DNA from: Xiphophorus maculatus
Taxonomy: Eukaryota; Chordata; Actinopteri; Cyprinodontiformes; Poeciliidae
DNA: 64,000 nt
Direction: 5' to 3'
Assembly (NCBI RefSeq): GCF_002775205.1
Contig: NC_036447.1
Span: 16,722,501-16,786,500 of the forward strand
Below, piece by piece: positions 50,560 through 63,821 of the stretch. Each line of letters starts with the position of its first letter. Positions within the stretch are counted from its first letter, which is position 1. The position numbers and the translations under genes were made by a program. The notes beneath the pieces are model-generated. The model was not told where the DNA came from, made no database searches, and saw only the letters and a list, made by a program, of their open reading frames with translations.

Positions 50560-53500
50560 GCTTCATCAAAACAATCACCGTATTTAATTATTACTCAAAC
50601 GTAATATGTAAATAATTCGCTTTTTTTTTTGCTATATTTTACAGCTTGCAAATAAAATATAAATAAAATAAAAATACGGCAAGTCCCGATCTACCACGAA
50701 TTTTCTAATGTTTTTCTTTTCAGTGAAGGTTTCTTTCTCTTAAAAAATAAATTACATACCTTATAGGGTGTTTTTTATTTTTCAGACTCGTTCGATCTTG
50801 TCCAGATTTATGCATTTTTTTTTTAGTTCAGATATATAAGTAAGGGGTGGTCTAATTACAGATGCATTTCACTATATTATATTATCAGAAAGTTTAATTC
50901 TATTTAATTAGGGAAACTTATAAATTTACATAAACACATTTGCCGCACAGTTTAAAGAAACAGCGCATGTGTGCGCAGCGTAACAGAGGAGTGGCTGTAG
51001 CGGGAAATTTTGAAGTTGTTCAGCCGGTAATGTTAGAGATCAGATCCAGAAATACCTCTACGGGAAACATGTATGAAAACAAGCATTTCAGGTAATAGGT
51101 GAGGCTATTCAGTCACTGTAAAGAGCAACAGCTAAACAGTGGGACGAATGCACACAGATACATTCAATTTCATTTTCTAATATTAAAGAAGCTTGTGGAA
51201 GTGTAACATTTTGTGAGTTGCCAGTTTAAACAAGGTATTTGTCCAGATAACGAGCCAGTGAAAAGTTACAGTCCCTTGCTAATTTTGGTCTGTTAATGAT
51301 ACATTTTAACCTTTTGATAACAGAACAAGCAACTTTATTGCGTCTTCAAAACAAGAATTAGGCACAGAAGTCAAAATTGCACATAAACTCCAACTCATAC
51401 ACGGCCATTAAAATTTGGATAAATGTGGTTTCACACGTTGCAAAGAAGCCACACAGTTTCTAGGTATAATTCTGGTATAATTCTAGTGGGACCCCTTTTC
51501 ATTTAAACTGGCTGGATTCCAGGCATAGCCACTGTGTTTTAAATTTACTCCACATATTTTAAACAGGGTCATGGCTAGAAATTAAATGTTAGCTGGCTTT
51601 AATAATTTCAGAATTATTAAAGTCTCATTGGCTCATTGTCTTGTTGGAGCACTAAATTGTGTCCTATTTAGTGTCAACCTTAGCTTGATTACTCTGACAG
51701 ATAGCTCAATTTTGGTCTTATCCCTCCATAAAGCTGACTGCTTGTACTAAAAGCACTACGTTTATCAGCAGCTTACTAAAATAGATTTATTAAAATATTA
51801 TTGAGAGTGCATGTATATATTTGAGCAAGTTATTTGTTGTTTTTTTTTTAAGTATTCCATTCTGGAAAAAGCTGCATTGTAAAGAATGATCACAAGAAAG
51901 TCAGTGTAAATAACGTCATTGCCATCATCTGTAAGTATACTCTTGAATTTGTGTGGCACATATTTGTATCATAGTGAATTATGGCATATTGTTGCTTTAC
52001 TGTCAATTTAAAACCTTGTGGGAGTAGGGTGATAATGACAGATGTTTGAAAATGTTGATGTAATAATCTTGTTGATGGTGAGCAGCAGCAGGACAGGGCA
52101 GCTGGGAACAATATATTCTACTTAGTCACAGAGTATTTTACATTTTCCCAGAATTCTAAGTGATTTCACAGTTCAGAGTCCTGACAAGTAATGGCAAATA
52201 CTGTTACCTCTACCAAATCAATAGTTCTCTGCACCAGACAGCAGATAACAGCCTTGTTCCAATGAGTCATTGATGCAAGAGTCATTACAGCTGTTTGTGA
52301 GAATCAATAAACCTCTAATGTATTTTATGCTCTAGGATGGACTTGGGAGAGAATAAATCACAATTAAAATAAGCATTCTACTACTTACAGTGACCTGTGT
52401 TCAGTTTCAAACAGTAAATACCTATAAAATTTCAGATTTGATGTGAATGCTTTTGGCATTTTGCTGATTGTATTTTTTTACTTTTGAGCTTGACAAAAGT
52501 CTCCCAAAATAATTGCTTGTTGTTTTGGTTCTATCAGGTGTTGATGAATACTGGATCTTGCTGCAATAATTCTTCCACCTTTTTGTCCTAACTGCATTAA
52601 AAATTTTCCACAATCTCTGATTTGCTTGTTGGTTACACTATATAAAAAAACATGTAAATTTTGTTCAATCTTTTTTTAACAAAGTGCTTAAAAATGTTTT
52701 TCATGCTTATATTGACAGTCTGCAGATCTTTGTCCAACTCTGCTTTCAAATATACATTTTTATATGCAAGGCTGCTTTGGTTTTTCTTTATTACTCACCT
52801 TGAATATTAGAATAATTAAAAAAAAAGAAAAGCTAAATGAAAGCTTAATCTCCTGGAAAGTCATTACTGTGTGATCTGGAAATATAACAATTACTCAACA
52901 TATAACTCATCAATCTCTTGAAGCTTATTGCAGCCTTAGGACAATCTTGTGCTGGAAAAATCCAAACAGTCCTTGAACGTTTTACCTACTTATATTGTAA
53001 AGGTCACCTATACTTGGTACACATGACATGTCTGCAAGTAAAGATAGTAATCCCATTAAATGAGAGAACCTACAGAAGAATGCTAGGATGCTCCATTTCT
53101 TGAACAATATATCTGTATAATATATTTTTTTGTTTCAGCTGGATTATGAGCATTTTTAACATGTGACATTTGATTCAGTGCTTTTATATCATCTTTGCTA
53201 CAAGGCTACATACCAAGGACTTTCCGTCTCTTCTAAGATGAATTGAACTTGTGCCACATTGTCAAAACATTGGGGTTTGTGAACCAACTGGACAAACCAG
53301 GTTTGACACATTTTTAAAAGTGTTCACATAATTAGAAAACACAAGTTAATCTAGGGCCTGTCTGCAGCTTCTGCTGCTCTGGAGGAGCTGCTAACATGCA
53401 CAGCTCCGTCAGGATAATCTGTAGATCGAATGTATATTGCGGATGTGCAAATCTGGGCTGTACAGAGGAATGGAAGAAACTCCAAGAATTCTCATTTAAA

Positions 53501-54540
53501 GTTTAGTATAGTTTCTCTGGACTGGAGAAACTAGACAGCAGCTGGTGGCAGCATCATGCCCTGGAGATGCTTTTCCTTCACAGGGACAGAGAAACTGAAC
53601 AGAGTTGATGCTTATGCATAAATACTGAAGAACATGTTGTGAATTGTACACAATAACTACACTCAGGATATACAGTTCCAGCTTTCACCAGTATGTGTAT
53701 ACATTATTAATTAGCTTTATTTGCATACAAGTGTAGGAAAAGGAATGAAACTGTTAGTGTCCATGCAACAGGAGGTTTATTTATAAGCAGAATGGCCGCA
53801 AGACGGAACGACAGGATATTTGATGAGAAAATGCTGGATGAATCATCCCTGACCTTCTATGTTTGTCCATTCAGATTCTACCTTTTGTGATTAAAGCCTT
53901 CTGGGGCTTTAATATAGGTGATGGCAGAGAAAGCTGGGAAAAAAGATGTTCACTTTAAAGCAAGCAAAGGGAGAATAATTGAGTTTAAGTTTGGTTGCCA
54001 TGCCATTGCTGTTATCATAAACCCCAGGGGTCAGTGAAGCCCTTCTGCAGATGTGACGCAGGTTTTTAATAAATTACACAGATACCAACGGCAACGGCGT
54101 GTTCAAATTGATGAAGATGTTATGTTTATTTCAGGATGAGCTGTTTATTATATATTGAAAACAGTATGAGTCACTTCCACTGCATGGCAGAAACAATACA
54201 TTTTAATAGCAGAACACAGAAGATTACTAGCCATCGATGTTTGTGTTTGAGTCAACAGCCACATTCATATTACTAAGTTCATTTCATCCAGAGTCGTGGT
54301 TGAACTGCACATTTATAGCACATATCTATGGGCCTCTGCTTCGGTTTGTAAAAGCAGCAGTGATGCAATGACAGTGTCTTCCTCTATTTATTTCACACCC
54401 TCAACAAAATGTGTTAAGTAATTGCTTCAGCCGTTTACCCTGCCTCATTCTTCTCTACCAAACAGTATTGCTTCAAGTGATAAAAGCCTTCACTAGCTCA
54501 TTAATGGACGGATATCACACTGATGTTTCTACTGATATGC
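50560..54540. other. Gene-poor region, left part
   Basis: Roughly 4 kb upstream of p4hb shows no coding exon that I can support. The stretch 50940-51080 has a more CpG-containing mix. Around 51640 (cattgtcttgttgga) and 53530-53620 (ctggtggcagcatcatg ... gatgcttttcc) are short phrases like decayed Tc1-family transposons. Confidence 0.4.
53520..53625. mobile_element. Decayed Tc1/mariner-like fragment
   Basis: The phrase ggtggcagcatcatgccctg, followed by gatgcttttccttcacaggg, resembles the GGGSIMLWGCF block of Tc1 transposases. Neither end of the element is visible. Confidence 0.45.
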
Positions 54541-54544
54541 TTCC

Positions 54545-54835
54545 ACTCAGTTGGTTTGCAACAAGGTCCTGGGTTTGAATCCCTGCATGGTGTTTGCATG
54601 TTTTCCATGTGAAAGTGTGGGTTGTGGAGACTCCAGTTTCCTCTTATACTGGTTAGGATAATTAATGATTCAAATTGTACGTGTGTGTGTATATGTGTGC
54701 ATGATTATTTGTCCTGTGTCTCTGTTTTGCCCTGTGGTGGACCGGCGACCTGTCCAGAGTGAACTCAACCTTTTCCAAGGATAAGTGGGTGTAGACAATG
54801 GACGGATGGAAGACAGAAAAAGAAAACTGTTTCAT
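54545..54835. mobile_element. tRNA-derived SINE-like fish repeat, degraded
   Basis: A B-box-like word gggtttgaatccctgc is followed by gtttgcatgttttcc, then tgtttgccctgtggtggacc-type sequence, gcgacctgtccagagtga and a tail ggataagtgggtgtagacaa tggacggatgg. This order of phrases is that of a very common teleost SINE with an old core. Divergence is high, so it is an old copy. It is on the plus strand. Confidence 0.7.
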
Positions 54836-54839
54836 CAGA

Positions 54840-56740
54840 CTCGGGGATTTTATTGCTGGAATACGTCTGTGAAACATATCCCATCTAAATTAATTTTTGT
54901 CTATTTACATGGTGCCAACCTACAATCAATGTTATTGCAGATGTATAAAGGAAAAAAGTGGTGCAGAAAACAGTAATGATAATTCACCTACCAAACATCT
55001 GATAAAGTGATGAGGTGTACTTCTGGTTCTGAATTTCGGTTACTCATTCCTCTTTTAAACCTGCCAGACAGCCTCCAACCCCTGAGGGGCCTATTTCCCG
55101 TTTTGGCTGCTTCGCAAAACAATGCGTTGTCTTTGTGACAAGCAGCCAGAGCTCTTAGTGGGATCATTAGAGATGGTTTAAAGAAAACAGCTGTTTAAAA
55201 AACTAAACTTTCTAACACGTCACACATAAGATAATAACTACAGCTTAAATGAAATGCAAAGCGCACTCACACTGTGTGGGTTACAACAAACTGTCAGTTT
55301 GTTTAAAAAAAACCCCAAAAAACAACCAAAGTGCAACACGATCAAGCAAATGCTAAGTAACACTAAGTAAATTCTATAATAGCAAAAAATCTCCATTATA
55401 GTGCACTTAGTCTATAACTGAGGAGAATAGAGGAATGTAAAACACTTTATTTTTTCTTGAAGTACATATATATGAAAACCCAACTACATGATATTAAAAA
55501 TGGTTATCACATTAAAGTTAGTGATATCTTCTCACTTTTCAACTTATAAAATGAAAACATGGATGTCATACTCAGAAGTTTTCACACCTTTTATGTAATG
55601 TGTTGTTCTGCCACAGGATGGACTCAGACCAAAACACGAACCGTGAAAGCAGAGAGAGAAATGCTGGCCGAGATTTAGTACAATGGCGCCCTCTACCGGT
55701 GAACAACTAGAAACACTGGTTTGTCGAAGTAAATATTTTTCAAAAGCCTTTCAACAAATCTTAGATTATTAACGAATTCGAAGCACTCAGTGGATATCGT
55801 TACTTCTCCCTCTGCTCCCTTTCCTGCTTTTTAAAGTGCTCAGTAAAGGCCATTAGTACCACACAAAAATATTTACGAAGACTCCATACAATGCTAAGAA
55901 AAAAGTTCTCCCCTTTACAGGTTTTTGTATTTTATTATTTGTTGTCATTCTTCCATTTTACAGATTATCAAACAGGTTTTACCAAATGGAAACCAAACAT
56001 GAAACATAAAAGATTATCCAAAAGTCTTGGGAATTGTCAAGTTATTTTTTTTAGCAAATAAGATTGACCTTTATGTTGTTTTTTGGTCAGTAGTGTTTTA
56101 ATGCAGTCTCTTTGTTATTGTTGACTCATGAAGGAAGTGAAGCCTGCAGTATTTTAGATGCTCGACATTCTCTGACCACCTGGATGAATCACCGATGTGC
56201 TCTGAGTAATATCAGTGGGCTAGCTACTCCCAGGAAGTTGCACAAATGTTTCATGTTTTCTCCATTTGTGGACAATGGCAGTGTGGTTTGGAAAAACATT
56301 AGAAATGACGTTGAAACCCAGAGGGGTTCAATGTTCTCATCTCTTCTTGAAGTTGTTTAGATAGAAGAATTATGTGTTTCCTTTCAGATCTTTTGGCCAA
56401 CTTTATGCATGTGGTGGGTGTAGCTAGTGAATCTCATCAAAACAATGTGCTTAATCACAATTAATCACTACTTGAAATGACAGGCCAGCTGTATTTTCAA
56501 AGGCCAAGTTGGTCTTGACATCTTTGTTTTTTTATTTTTGTAAATGAAACAATAATATTAAAACACATATTTGTATTTTTATATCTTTGTCTGATATTAA
56601 AATGTACAGTACTTGATAACCTGAAGCATGTAAGTATGTAAAGACCAGCAGAAGGATCTTTTCCATGGTCATTTATTTTTAAAGCTTTTTATCAGATCAC
56701 TGTCTCTTGTTGTTAAATCACACATGAAGACATAATGTGT
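54840..56740. other. Gene-poor region, right part
   Basis: AT-rich DNA up to the 3' end of the PECAM1-like gene. No coding exon, RNA gene or clear repeat is recognised. The short frame at 56112-56360 has no family resemblance. Confidence 0.4.
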
Positions 56741-56916
56741 TGGTTTAAAAGGCTTTTATTAAAGTGAAAAATATTTACAGCAATTCAGCAGTCAGCAGTA
56801 ATATGACTGAAAATAAGTGGTGAAGTATTTTAAAGAAACAGTAAAGCGTGGACACGAAGTGTAAGGGAGAAAAAAAATATTACAGTCCAGGAAGTGAGTG
56901 AAGACAGCACTCGTCT

Positions 56917-59900
56917 TTAATCCACAGGCATCGGCAGATCTGAGTAGCTGATATCTTTAGGACTGTGCTGCGTGATCCCAGGTTGTTGGTCTCCATTCAG
57001 ATCAACATACTTTACTGAACCCTGCAGGCACGTAACGTAAAGTCAGCAAACTCAAATTTAAAACAAGATCATAACAAAAATAAGCTATAAACAGGGATTA
57101 AATCTGTTACTTTTTACTGGTGAATAAAACACAAGCATACAATCTTAAACAATCAGACCAAACAACATCTTTAAAGAAGAATACAGATACATTGTTTATT
57201 ATTTCCAGTTCCTCCATTTTGCTGCCTTCAGTGCCATGTAGGGGCAGGCAGGAGGGTCACCAGCAGCAGTGATTAATGCACACAGTGAGGCTGTATGTTG
57301 GTTGGGATGGGCTTGGCACTAATTTGACTGGAGCAGAAATGCTGATCTGAACAACTGATAGGAAAGGAAGCCTCGGCCCCAAATGCCTTTGTTCATCTCT
57401 GGAAACTTTGACAACAGTTTCCCTTTATGGCTGCAGAGAGTCAAAGCAACCAGGAGGGGGCTGAATACAAAAACTGAAAAGGAAGGTTTTAGGAAGGATA
57501 TGCAGTTCATGTTATTCAGCAAACAACTGAGAAATCCATCCGTCAAGGGTTTGGCATAATAGTCCTTGAAGGCGCAAAATATTTAAAAGTGTCCTAAAAT
57601 GATCTATCTTAATCTTGAATTTCTAAGTAAAATCTTGATTAATGTAGCTAAAAATGTAATCTAAACTAACTGTTGGAATAAATGTTGAGCTACACATTTC
57701 ATTTAGTTAATTATTTAGCTAAATATTTTACTTAAGTATATTATTAGTTTATTGTTTAATTTAGCTAAATGTGGAAAAATTGATTTTGAAAAATCAACTT
57801 CTTTATACGTTACGGTGGGTGTTTGCTGTATTTTCCGTTACATGTTTCCCTTCTGGAAACCTGAGAAACAATATCCTTTTAAATGACTAAATATAAATAT
57901 TTTTATACATTTTAGGATGGATCGAGACTTGTTTGCATTTTTCTGTACAGAACAAAACAAAATTGGCGAAAAACTTTTAGCATGTAATTCTGCCTTTTAG
58001 GGCAAAACTTGTAGATGTCATCCAATGACTCAGATGTTACGTTGTTAAGGAAGAACACCCAGTTACTCACGTAGTCATGATGGTCAGCAGCACCTGCAGG
58101 AAAAAGCATCACCCGTTAAACATGTAAAGTCCTGCTCACTCACTGCCTGACCTCAGCGCAGCTCATTAGTCATTTTTAGCAGTGATTCATTAGAAACCCC
58201 TCTGCAGGGGCCTCTGTCCCAAAAACCCAGCCTAATATCTCTAATCTGACTCTGTATTTACATTATGTCTGATACACACTTGCATAAAACACTCACGGTT
58301 CCTTTGTACAGGAAACATTAGGTCTCTGATGGACTACATGATAGACATGTCCAGCTTCTGTCTGCTTGTATAATAACAGGAAGTTCCTGACTGCAGTAAC
58401 AGGATGAAACTGCTCCTGTGTGCTGCAGTGCAAATTCACCTCGCTGACTCCACGTCTTGTTTAGTAAAATCTAAAGAGGCTCAAGTGGTGAAGCCATAAA
58501 TATTGTTATTGTATATTCCTTTCCCATTTTAGAGCCAGAAATCAAGCTTTAAGGGGATGCAATAACAAGGTTCATATGGCTGCAAAGAGTTACAGCGCTT
58601 ATCAGAAGTTTACAGGTTTGATTATCAAATGACATTTGGGGGTCTAATTATGCATTTGAACAGTTTTTTCTCAGATTGGAAAGACAAGACAAGGAACAAC
58701 TACAGTGAATTAAAAAAAAAAAGAAGTTTCAATTTATTATAGATTTTCTGTAAACCTTGCCAGATAAAAACTATCCAAATAAAAAAAGAAAACACAGAGG
58801 CGGATGAAGCAAAAGTCACTCAAAATTCAAACCAGAATAATTGAAGACAGTCAATAGAAGGATGTTAGTGGAGGTGAACTCACCATGTGGAGAGTTTTGG
58901 AGCTCGCTGTAAACGGTGTCTGTGCCTTTTCTAAGGGGGTCTGTTCATGGAAGAGACAAAAACAGGCAGTCTAAGCATCAAAGGAAAAATATGAGTAGAT
59001 ACTGTCTGAAATATCATAAACAACGTCCTAAAAATAGGAGGGAGTTGCCAGTGTAACGACCATCTTCACCCCGATGGGATCCAGAGCACAAGACCATGAC
59101 AATGAAGGAACGAACTTCAAAACCTTGTTTGCAATTAGCTCAACCCTTCCTGTTTACAACTACTGCCACAGTGCTGGAAATCCCATCAGCTATCCATGTC
59201 AGCACTGAGGTGTATTAATTAAGTGCAATTAGGCCCCTCCCAGGAAGTCTTGCCATGTCTTATCAGCATCTAAGGAATGTGGGACAGTTCTACAGATTTG
59301 TCCAGGAAATGGAGAAGCTCTGAGTAACAAACTACTCTACTCTTCATACAGAGTAGAGTTGAGGTTTTTGTGTATTACTTTTAGTAGGATCTGATGAGCG
59401 CGGATGCACCACTTCTGTGTACTCCACTTCTGGCTCGTTGGACAACGTGCTGCTATCATCGTCAATTTCTGCATGAGAAAAATTCACATCAACGCAATAA
59501 CACAACATTTCAAAATCTCTTCATTCCCTAGCAACCCACATTCACACAAGTACAGTAGATAGACCACTATCTATTTGTCAATCTGAGCAATTGAAATTTC
59601 TGCCACTTGAACACCCCAAAGACAATGACTCTAAAAGGCCACAGAAACCTTTTCTGTGGAGGCATTTCCAAAATTTCAAAAACAAATCTCAGCCAGTACC
59701 AGGATAAAAGGCCTTATCAGCCACATAAGATCACAAGAGACGTTAACGAAACAAATAAAGCAGTTTCTCCAGGGATGAACTACTTCCTGAAGACAATTAG
59801 GCAGAAAAAAATGACTCAAGAGAAAACCAGTTCAAAATATGGTCTTTAAGTAAAGTAAAAACAAGAAAGGCAACAATTGAAACTATCCCAGATATGAAAA

Positions 59901-60406
59901 CAAGTATCTATTTGTCAATCTGAGAGTTTATATCAGTTTTCACTCAAAATGTGTAAAATGTTTTTGCCTTGACTTCTCAATTTATTCAACTGTAAATGTA
60001 GCTGATGCAGTTAGTAACTAATGTCCTTATTGAAGGATGCTTTCTGTTATTCTCATACCTACACTAGACAAGAAAGAAATACAGAACAGATGGAATTAAA
60101 AACACAAGTATAGGCATCAAACAACCACTAATGTTTAATAATTGTCTCTAAATAACAATTGCTAATCACGTCTACAATTCTCTTTCAAATGAAAATAGAT
60201 CTAGGGTTAGGGTTAGGGTAACCCTAGGGTTTTTTTGACTAATGACTAAATTTAAAATTCCTTAGTTCTTTTAAGAAATGATTTGAAAGAAGTGTATAGG
60301 CAACAGAAAAAAAAACCCATGATGGTAATGGTGCTATGGAGTTTTGTCTCACCTGCTTCAGGTTTCCTGCTGCTCCATACGCTCTCTGGAGTTCTGTCCA
60401 CTCTCA
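56917..60406 (-). CDS. pecam1: PECAM1-like receptor, cytoplasmic-tail exons (partial)
   Basis: Five exons on the minus strand join in frame: 60406-60353, 59468-59379, 58940-58884, 58093-58071 (23 nt) and 57021-56917 (stop 56919-56917). The first four all end in phase 1 except the 23-nt exon. The peptide, about 109 residues, holds VEYTEV, TVYSEL, VKYVDL and ISYSDL in order, and ends LPMPVD. The first two match the VQYTEV (ITIM) and TVYSEV (ITSM) sites of mammalian PECAM1 as I recall them, in the same order and on small separate exons; these recruit SHP-2 after phosphorylation. The membrane span and Ig domains are not in the window, so they should lie to the right. Another ITIM-bearing receptor is possible. 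A poly(A) signal (minus strand) is at 56755-56760. Confidence 0.7.
60201..60230. repeat. Interstitial telomere-like repeat with inverted copy
   Basis: Three TTAGGG-type units (ctagggttagggttaggg) run directly into taaccctaggg, an inverted unit, making a short palindrome. It lies in an intron of the PECAM1-like gene. Confidence 0.85.
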
Positions 60407-60944
60407 CTGTTAAACACAGACCAAACAGATTAAGTTCAGACAAAACTATAATTTACAATTTAAATTGCAAGGGGAAAAATTATATCAGAAGCAATTTCTG
60501 GAAACTTTCCCAGCATGCAAAAAAAAAAGAAAAGAAAATCCATTAAACAAATTGTTCAATCTTTCAAACACAAATAATGAAAGCAGATGGTCTCAGTTCG
60601 GCGCGGTACACATCAGCACCGCAAAGTTCCCTTGGCTCCTCAGGTGCCTACTCAGCCTGAGCTGCACTCTGCACTCCCCATGGAGATTCTTTGGAGCTTC
60701 CATCCATTCCATCCTTCATTTATAGAGATTGTGAGGAGATGAGAGGCTGTTAGCTGCCAAGCTAGGATAACTTAACCCGGATATTCTTGATATTAACTTG
60801 TAATGCAGAGTTGGACCTTGTGGGTAAAATGAGACCTAGTACAAATTAATTGTGAGTTGAAAAGACAAACTCTTGAGGGTTCTTTTCTTTCTACATGGTG
60901 CTAATGCAAGATGATGGGGTCAGCATGAGGTGACAAATTTTGGG

Positions 60945-61175
60945 ATGTCATCTTTTTTTTTTTTTTACCCCTCCAGGGGCTCTTTTGTGGGCTCTAGTGT
61001 CCCTTATATGACAGTGGGCTGACAGGAAACAGGGAAGGAGAGGGGGGAAGACATGCGGCAAATGTCATCGGGTCCGGGAGTCGAACCCGCGACGGCCGCG
61101 TCGAGGACTGAAGGCCTCCAAATATGGGTCGCGCCAACCCCTACGCCACCACGACACACCATGTCATCTTTTTTT
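60945..61175 (-). mobile_element. tRNA-derived SINE with intact target duplication
   Basis: On the minus strand the element starts at about 61160 with ggtgtgtcgtggtggcgtag (A-box region), then the B-box gggttcgactcccggac, then a body (cgcatgtcttcccccctctc, catataagggacactagagc) and an A-tail near 60960. The direct repeat atgtcatcttttttt flanks it at 60945 and 61161, a target-site duplication. The sharp ends suggest a young copy. It lies in the presumed intron upstream of the PECAM1-like tail exons. Confidence 0.9.
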
Positions 61176-61179
61176 AATC

Positions 61180-62355
61180 TAGATGTTTCAGCATGAGGTT
61201 TAATCAAGTCAGATTAATCACTGCTTAATATTTTGTCATGTTGGATTCAATGCAGCCCTCCAGGGTTGGATTCCCAACCCTGAGAACTCTGTTGCAAGTC
61301 TTCCCCCCTCCGCCCATTTTCTGTCTGGTGACTGTCAACAACTAATCGTTCCAGGAAAACCGTTTATCCTTCATCATCTGTAGTCATGCTAACGAGCCTG
61401 AGCATTCAAGGAAGCCTCTGCCATCAGGAAGAAGCTGCAGTGTAGCAAAATGCAAGGGGAGAGGGAAGGTGTTAGGTGAGCAGCGCATACATGATGGACA
61501 GCACTAAGACCCTCCTCCTGGGTCTGATTGGTTGTTTCCAGTTAGCACTAGGAGAAGGCAGATATTTTCTTTTTCTCAGATAATCTGATAATCTTTCAGC
61601 AATTATGTAAAAAAATATATTTGTATAAAACTTACATACTGCAGGTTCAAGTTCTAATATGAGCATCGACTAGAGCCCAAAGCAAAATCTATAAACTGAG
61701 ATAAATTCAACTGGACAATATGATTTGACAAATGGTTCACAAATGTACTCCTGAAATAATTTTCACAAATCCCCATAAACACACTAACATTTTTTCCATG
61801 CTATGAGATATGTCTTTTAAATGTATTCTTAATCTGGCATTTATTATGTTCTTTACTAAAAGCAAGGAAAAATGTTCTGTGGCATTCCATGTCACTATGA
61901 CCTCTAAGTTACTGTAAAAAAAAAGAAGCAGGTTTCACATCCTTAATTTGTGAACAGAGAAATCCTCAGCTGAGTTGTTCACAATAGTCGGTTAATTTAA
62001 GAGCGACTGTGCCGCAGATTCTGGCAAAAACAACTTCCCCAGTTGGTAATGTAATCTCACACGCGGCTCAATCGAGGCTTATGTGAATAATTTCCTGTCC
62101 CTGCTGAGTGCATTCAAACTCGCCTGGCCTGGAACAAAACAAGCCCAACCCGCCAAAATACCACCAGTGTGATCTGCACAGCAGAGTTTTTCATGCCAGC
62201 ATAGGAAGCAAATCAGAGACTCCATTGTTCCACCATTTCAAGGAAGTCTCTGCAGAGCATTTAGCTTTCAGGAAACAAACTGACTTCATGGTATGCAGTT
62301 GTTCTTGCCTCAGGACTTCGACATAACCAAGCCTGCAAGGTCAAATGTGAGATAT
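61180..62355. other. Presumed intron, nothing recognised
   Basis: AT-rich DNA between the SINE and the Tc1 element. I searched the minus strand for Ig-type exons and a membrane span of the PECAM1-like gene and saw none. Confidence 0.4.
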
Positions 62356-62359
62356 GTCA

Positions 62360-63480
62360 CAGTTCAGTCAGAGGTTTATATAAACACATCATTGGCATGA
62401 ATGTCAAAATTGCAGGCTTCCAATGATGCATTTGAACAAGTGTTTGTTCAGGGTCGCCTAACAGATTTAATTATTTTATGACAGAACAACAATTAGGTGC
62501 ATACTTTTGAATTCACGGTGGAAACACCCTCAATCAAAATATTAATGCTGCTCATGTTTTTTAATTAAGCTGAGGCTGAGAGCATTTTACAAGCTAAATG
62601 TGAGCCTGTTTTATATATCCCAACAGCACTTTGATATATGCTTGGGATAATTGTCCTGTTTGATCATCCAAAATGGTCCTGCTTTCATCCATCAAGCTGA
62701 CGATGTGAGGTAAAGTTGAAGCGATCAACTTTTCTCTTCGTTATTCTACCCAGTTTGTTAATTCACCTGTACCACTGCCAGAAAAACAAACCCAAATCAT
62801 GACACAACTACTGCCACGCTTGACATCAGGCACAGAGTTGTTTGGTTTGAAAACTTTACTTTGACTGCCCCAAACAAAATTCTTCTCATTGTAACCAAAC
62901 AGCATAATTTTTCTTGTCCAATTAAAAAAAAAAAAATTTTTCTGGAAGCGCTCTGGCTTGTCCATGTGATTAGCTACAAAGGTGTAGAAGTCAAGTCTGC
63001 TCTCTTGATAGCACTCTGTAGGCCAGGTTGAAATTTAGACTCACTCGGGTTGTCCAACTGGTCAATGAGCCAAATCACCTAATCAAAAATATTCTTGGAA
63101 GACTTACATGAAATCTACTGAATGGCAATCCTGAAGAAATTACATAATCTCTGTTAAAATGTGATCATATCCACCCTGAAAACCAACAAATTCTATAAAC
63201 CTGCCAACGTCAAGAATAGTGGTCAAGATAATTAAACCAGGAACTGGAAGGTTAACAAAAAGAAATCATGTGGAGCTCCATAAGGGACATCTAAATGAAT
63301 GTTGTTTGGTTTTTATGTAACACATATCCCAGCCTGTGTCTGTAATGTACAGAAAAAACTTCCAATTTTATATTTTATGATTACTCCACCCTGTATGACT
63401 CATTTGCATCAACAGTAGCCCCAGAACCTAAATGACAATTATGTCCATGATTAGTGTATGTAAACTTCTGACTGCAAGTG
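62360..63480 (-). mobile_element. Tc1-like transposon, internally shortened
   Basis: The right end reads, on the minus strand, cacttgcagtcagaagttta catacac, the typical terminal repeat of fish Tc1 elements. The left end, cagttcagtcagaggtttat ataaacac, is its degraded inverted partner. Between them, 62965-62741 (minus) encodes a transposase scrap: KPERFQKNFFF, IMLFGYNEKNFVW, KVFKPNNSVPDVKRGSSCVM and WVCFSGSGTGEL. The element is about 1.1 kb, shorter than the 1.6 kb of an intact copy, lacks most of the transposase frame and has no clear TA duplication left, so it is inactive. Confidence 0.85.
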
Positions 63481-63821
63481 TTTAATAACATATTTCAATA
63501 ATTCAGGTGTCGTTCAAAAGCAGGAGAAATGAATGAATGGTTGAGACACACCTCTAAATAAAATAAACACCTTTATTCTACAGAACTGCTCTCCATCATC
63601 AGTCCAGTAATCAACCAAAATTATATACACACATTTCCTGTAATAATATATACAGATCAGTGAAATCAGGTTTACTTCATGTAGATTAGTTGAATAGATG
63701 AAATAAAAAATGGGCATGCAGTCACACAGAAAAACGACACAAAGGCCAAAAAATGATTGTTAAGACAATGACTGAAAGAGGAGAGGAGAGGGAGCAGTGG
63801 GCCCTAGTTTATTTCTTTTTC

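Noticed and set aside
61020-61160. tRNA gene suggested by A-box and B-box
   Set aside because: The tRNA-like part continues into a SINE body with an A-tail and target duplications, so it is a SINE head, not a free tRNA gene.
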